DNA of 41,015 nt. Source: a virus. This document shows, piece by piece, positions 39,358 to 41,015 of this stretch. A model generated the notes under the pieces. It did not search any database. It was not told the DNA's origin and saw only the letters and a list, made by a program, of their open reading frames with translations. Location: positions 1-41,015 of the IMG/VR virus record IMGVR_UViG_3300037264_000785. The stretch is one strand, 5' to 3'. The translations under genes and the position numbers were made by a program. How positions within the stretch are numbered: position 1 is the first letter of the stretch; the number at the start of each line of letters is the position of its first letter.

Positions 39358-40412
39358 CCCGCCACCGTCGTCGACTTCACGAGTGAGCAACCCGGATACA
39401 CGCTCTCGAACGATTCGCGGAGCGCCCGCGCCTGCTGATTGAGATAGACCGTGTTCGGCGAGAACGCCCGCCGCAGGTCCGGGTTCAGGATCGCCGCCTG
39501 GAACAGCGCATCGAGGTCCACGTCGCCGCACGAGTAGCTCGTCACCATGCGCGTGCCGGCCGCCCGTCCGAGGTTTGATTCGACGGATGGCGCGGCGACG
39601 GTGAGCGGCTGCTCTTTGACAGCCGCGGCCTGCGTGCGGATCTCGATCGCTGCGCGCTTTGATGCGATGGCGTCGAGGATCTTCGGCGTCGCGAGCAACT
39701 TCGCCGCCGTGTCGTGTGGGTTCTTGAATCCAGCCGTCGCCGCTGATCGCTTGCCGTCGCCGCGGGTGCCGAGGCCGAACACGTAGTTGTCAACAAACGC
39801 CTGTTCACGCGCTGACAGCTTCGGGCTCTGCGCTTCCAGCCGGAGCGCCTCGGCTTCCTGATCGGCGAGTTCCTTCTCGCGGTCCTTGCGCGCCTGCTCC
39901 TCGTTCGCGCGCCGCTGGCGGTCTTCCTCCTCGCGGATGCGCCGCTGCTCGGTCTGCACGTAGGCGACGACGCGCGTATCGAGCGACGCAATCGCCGACT
40001 CCACCGGCTCGAGGTCCGCGCGCTTCAGGTCCAGCAGGTTCCGCTTCAGATCGTCGACGCTGCGCGTGATGCGCGACCAGTGATCTTCGATCTTCCGCTT
40101 CAACTGCTTCGCGCCCCGGAGGAACTCGAGCGCCTCCGTGTGGCTCGGCTTGTCGTTCACGACGATCATCATCGCCTGCTGGCGGAGCGTGATCGCCTCG
40201 CCGGCGTCCGGGCTGGGCGCGATGTCGACGGACACGGCTTTCGAGGGCTTGTTATGGAGCGGGTCGCCCTCATCCTTGCCACACAACTTGCACCAGCGGG
40301 AGCCGTAGGATTCGGGATCGTGTGCGTGCGGCGGAAACGTCTTTGGTTTGACGTCCCGGCTGTCGGTGCCCCGACTCGCGGGGCGGCGGGCGTTGAGTTT
40401 CGAGGTTGCCAT
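39354..40412 (-). CDS. Coiled-coil early protein with an inserted terminase-small-subunit-like HTH domain
   Basis: 352 residues from the ATG one base after the upstream stop. Residues 29-53 form a probable zinc site (HAHDPESYGSRWCKLCGKDE, then a His). About 70-195 are the charged coiled coil of a phage family often encoded beside recombination genes (LRGAKQLKRKIEDHWSRITR, RRIREEEDRQRR). Residues 199-253 (LSAREQAFVDNYVFG, AATAGFKNPHDTAAKLLATP) match a Terminase_2-type HTH. About 285-352 resume the family C-terminus (TSYSCGDVDLDALFQAAI, ESFESVYPGCSLVKSTTVAG). The HTH therefore sits inside the linker of the host family. A TTG start at 40430 is less likely. Confidence 0.75.
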   Translation of the reverse strand: MATSKLNARRPASRGTDSRDVKPKTFPPHAHDPESYGSRWCKLCGKDEGDPLHNKPSKAVSVDIAPSPDAGEAITLRQQAMMIVVNDKPSHTEALEFLRGAKQLKRKIEDHWSRITRSVDDLKRNLLDLKRADLEPVESAIASLDTRVVAYVQTEQRRIREEEDRQRRANEEQARKDREKELADQEAEALRLEAQSPKLSAREQAFVDNYVFGLGTRGDGKRSAATAGFKNPHDTAAKLLATPKILDAIASKRAAIEIRTQAAAVKEQPLTVAAPSVESNLGRAAGTRMVTSYSCGDVDLDALFQAAILNPDLRRAFSPNTVYLNQQARALRESFESVYPGCSLVKSTTVAG

Positions 40413-40413
40413 C

Positions 40414-40605
40414 TTACGCCGCCTTCCCAAGGCCGCTGTAGACTTCGCGCTCGAAGCTACGGATGAATCCGCATTCCCCGTCCTCGAGATAGAACACGCC
40501 GCGCGACTCGATGATCGTCACGACTTGACCGCTGTAATCAGAGCGTGCTTGCGCCCGCGCTGCGGCCTCGGTGTCGTGCTTGTGTTGAAACTTCTTGGAT
40601 GCCAT
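40414..40605 (-). CDS. Small unknown protein
   Basis: 63 residues with SD AGGAGAG six bases before the ATG. A Lys/Ala-rich helix (KKFQHKHDTEAAARAQARSD) precedes beta strands (GQVVTIIESRGVFYLEDGEC). The Shine-Dalgarno is among the better ones in the window. No family recognised. Confidence 0.65.
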   Translation of the reverse strand: MASKKFQHKHDTEAAARAQARSDYSGQVVTIIESRGVFYLEDGECGFIRSFEREVYSGLGKAA

Positions 40606-40650
40606 CTGTGTCTCTCCTGTTGCGGAGTATGACGGCAGGGGGCCTTGCTG

Positions 40651-40974
40651 TCAACAACTATCTGGATACCACGCCTTCGCAATGTGCCGCGACAGCACGA
40701 GCGGGATCTTGGCGATCATCGCGCTGGCGGCTTTGCGGGCGGGGCTCTTGCTGCCAGAGCGTCGTGAAACGGATTGCTGGCCGTCACTATCGAGACTCGC
40801 CGCGTTGAACCAGTCGCCGCCGGTGTTCTTGAGTTCTTCGCGCATCCGCTTCTCTGCCGTCGTGTTGAACGCTTGCGCCTTGTAGCCGGGTGTCCCGTAG
40901 CCGTTGAAGTCGATTCCGCCGACCTTCGTGCCGATGTCAGTAGGATTAGTGATACCTGCCCTTGATGACTTCAT
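40651..40974 (-). CDS. Unknown protein at the right edge (may be the 3' part of a longer gene)
   Basis: 107 residues from ATG at 40974, but the frame stays open to the window edge (adding GTGSWFGID upstream), so the true start may lie outside. The protein has a Gly/Asn/Thr-rich first half and a basic Ser/Arg/Lys segment (SVSRRSGSKSPARKAASAMI) before a hydrophobic end. No family recognised. Third-position GC is high in the middle part, supporting coding. Confidence 0.55.
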   Translation of the reverse strand: MKSSRAGITNPTDIGTKVGGIDFNGYGTPGYKAQAFNTTAEKRMREELKNTGGDWFNAASLDSDGQQSVSRRSGSKSPARKAASAMIAKIPLVLSRHIAKAWYPDSC

Positions 40975-41015
40975 GTCGATTCCGAACCACGATCCAGTTC
41001 CGTGCCGCCTCTGGT
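40975..41015 (-). other. Edge fragment with unresolved coding frame
   Basis: All three minus-strand frames are open here. One ends in TGA overlapping the ATG at 40974 (last residues TRGGTELDRGSEST), one ends at 40946 (ARNWIVVRNRHEVIKGRYH), and one is continuous with the 107-residue frame. Too short to choose. Confidence 0.3.

Overview
The window is a strongly GC-rich stretch of a tailed, podovirus-like bacteriophage genome, or a prophage or metagenomic contig of one. Every supported gene lies on the minus strand, so transcription runs from right to left. Genes are packed with ATGA, GTGA, TGATG or TAATG overlaps, and only one gap exceeds 100 bases (36120-36550). The virion module follows the order of Bordetella phage BPP-1-like podoviruses: portal, Bbp19-like protein, scaffold, major capsid protein, Bbp16-like cement protein, tail tubular protein, tail nozzle, internal virion proteins. 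It ends in a giant polyvalent protein that runs off the left edge. Shine-Dalgarno sites and codon use suit a GC-rich, probably proteobacterial host, but the sequence does not name the host.

Reading in the direction of transcription. 41015-36551 (early/accessory): small unknown proteins, a coiled-coil protein with a terminase-small-subunit-like helix-turn-helix domain spliced into its middle, a membrane protein, an SF2 helicase and a 54-residue protein. 36550-36120: a non-coding stretch holding a chain of strong inverted repeats and then an AT-rich island with promoter/operator character. 36113-30107 (replication and DNA modification): a replication-linked protein, two beta-class DNA methyltransferases, a DnaB helicase, a PD-(D/E)XK-type nuclease, a protein with a histone-like tail and several small proteins. 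30110-27758 (packaging): terminase small subunit, a zinc-ribbon/DUF551 protein and terminase large subunit. 27761-19546 (head): small proteins, a GNAT acetyltransferase, portal, two proteins with N-terminal signal peptides, Bbp19-like protein, a repeat-bearing scaffold, the capsid protein and the cement protein. 19523-11221 (tail): a 1348-residue fusion of an adhesin-like region with two tandem tail-tubular-A domains, a collagen-like protein, beta-rich proteins and the tail nozzle. 11220-1 (injected core): T7 gp14-like and gp15-like internal proteins and the giant protein of at least 2948 residues, which carries an HExxH metallopeptidase motif.

The most unusual points are these. (1) The major capsid protein has a Sec-type signal sequence behind a strong ribosome-binding site, and two neighbouring virion-module genes also have signal peptides. 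(2) The terminase-like DNA-binding domain is inserted in an unrelated early protein. (3) The tail tubular domain is duplicated and fused to a receptor-binding-type region. (4) A structured, apparently non-coding region of about 370 nt lies upstream of the replication genes. (5) The giant protein is easy to miss because it has no stop codon inside the window. No integrase, reverse transcriptase, DNA polymerase, phage RNA polymerase, endolysin or holin was recognised. If they exist they are outside the window or among the unknowns.
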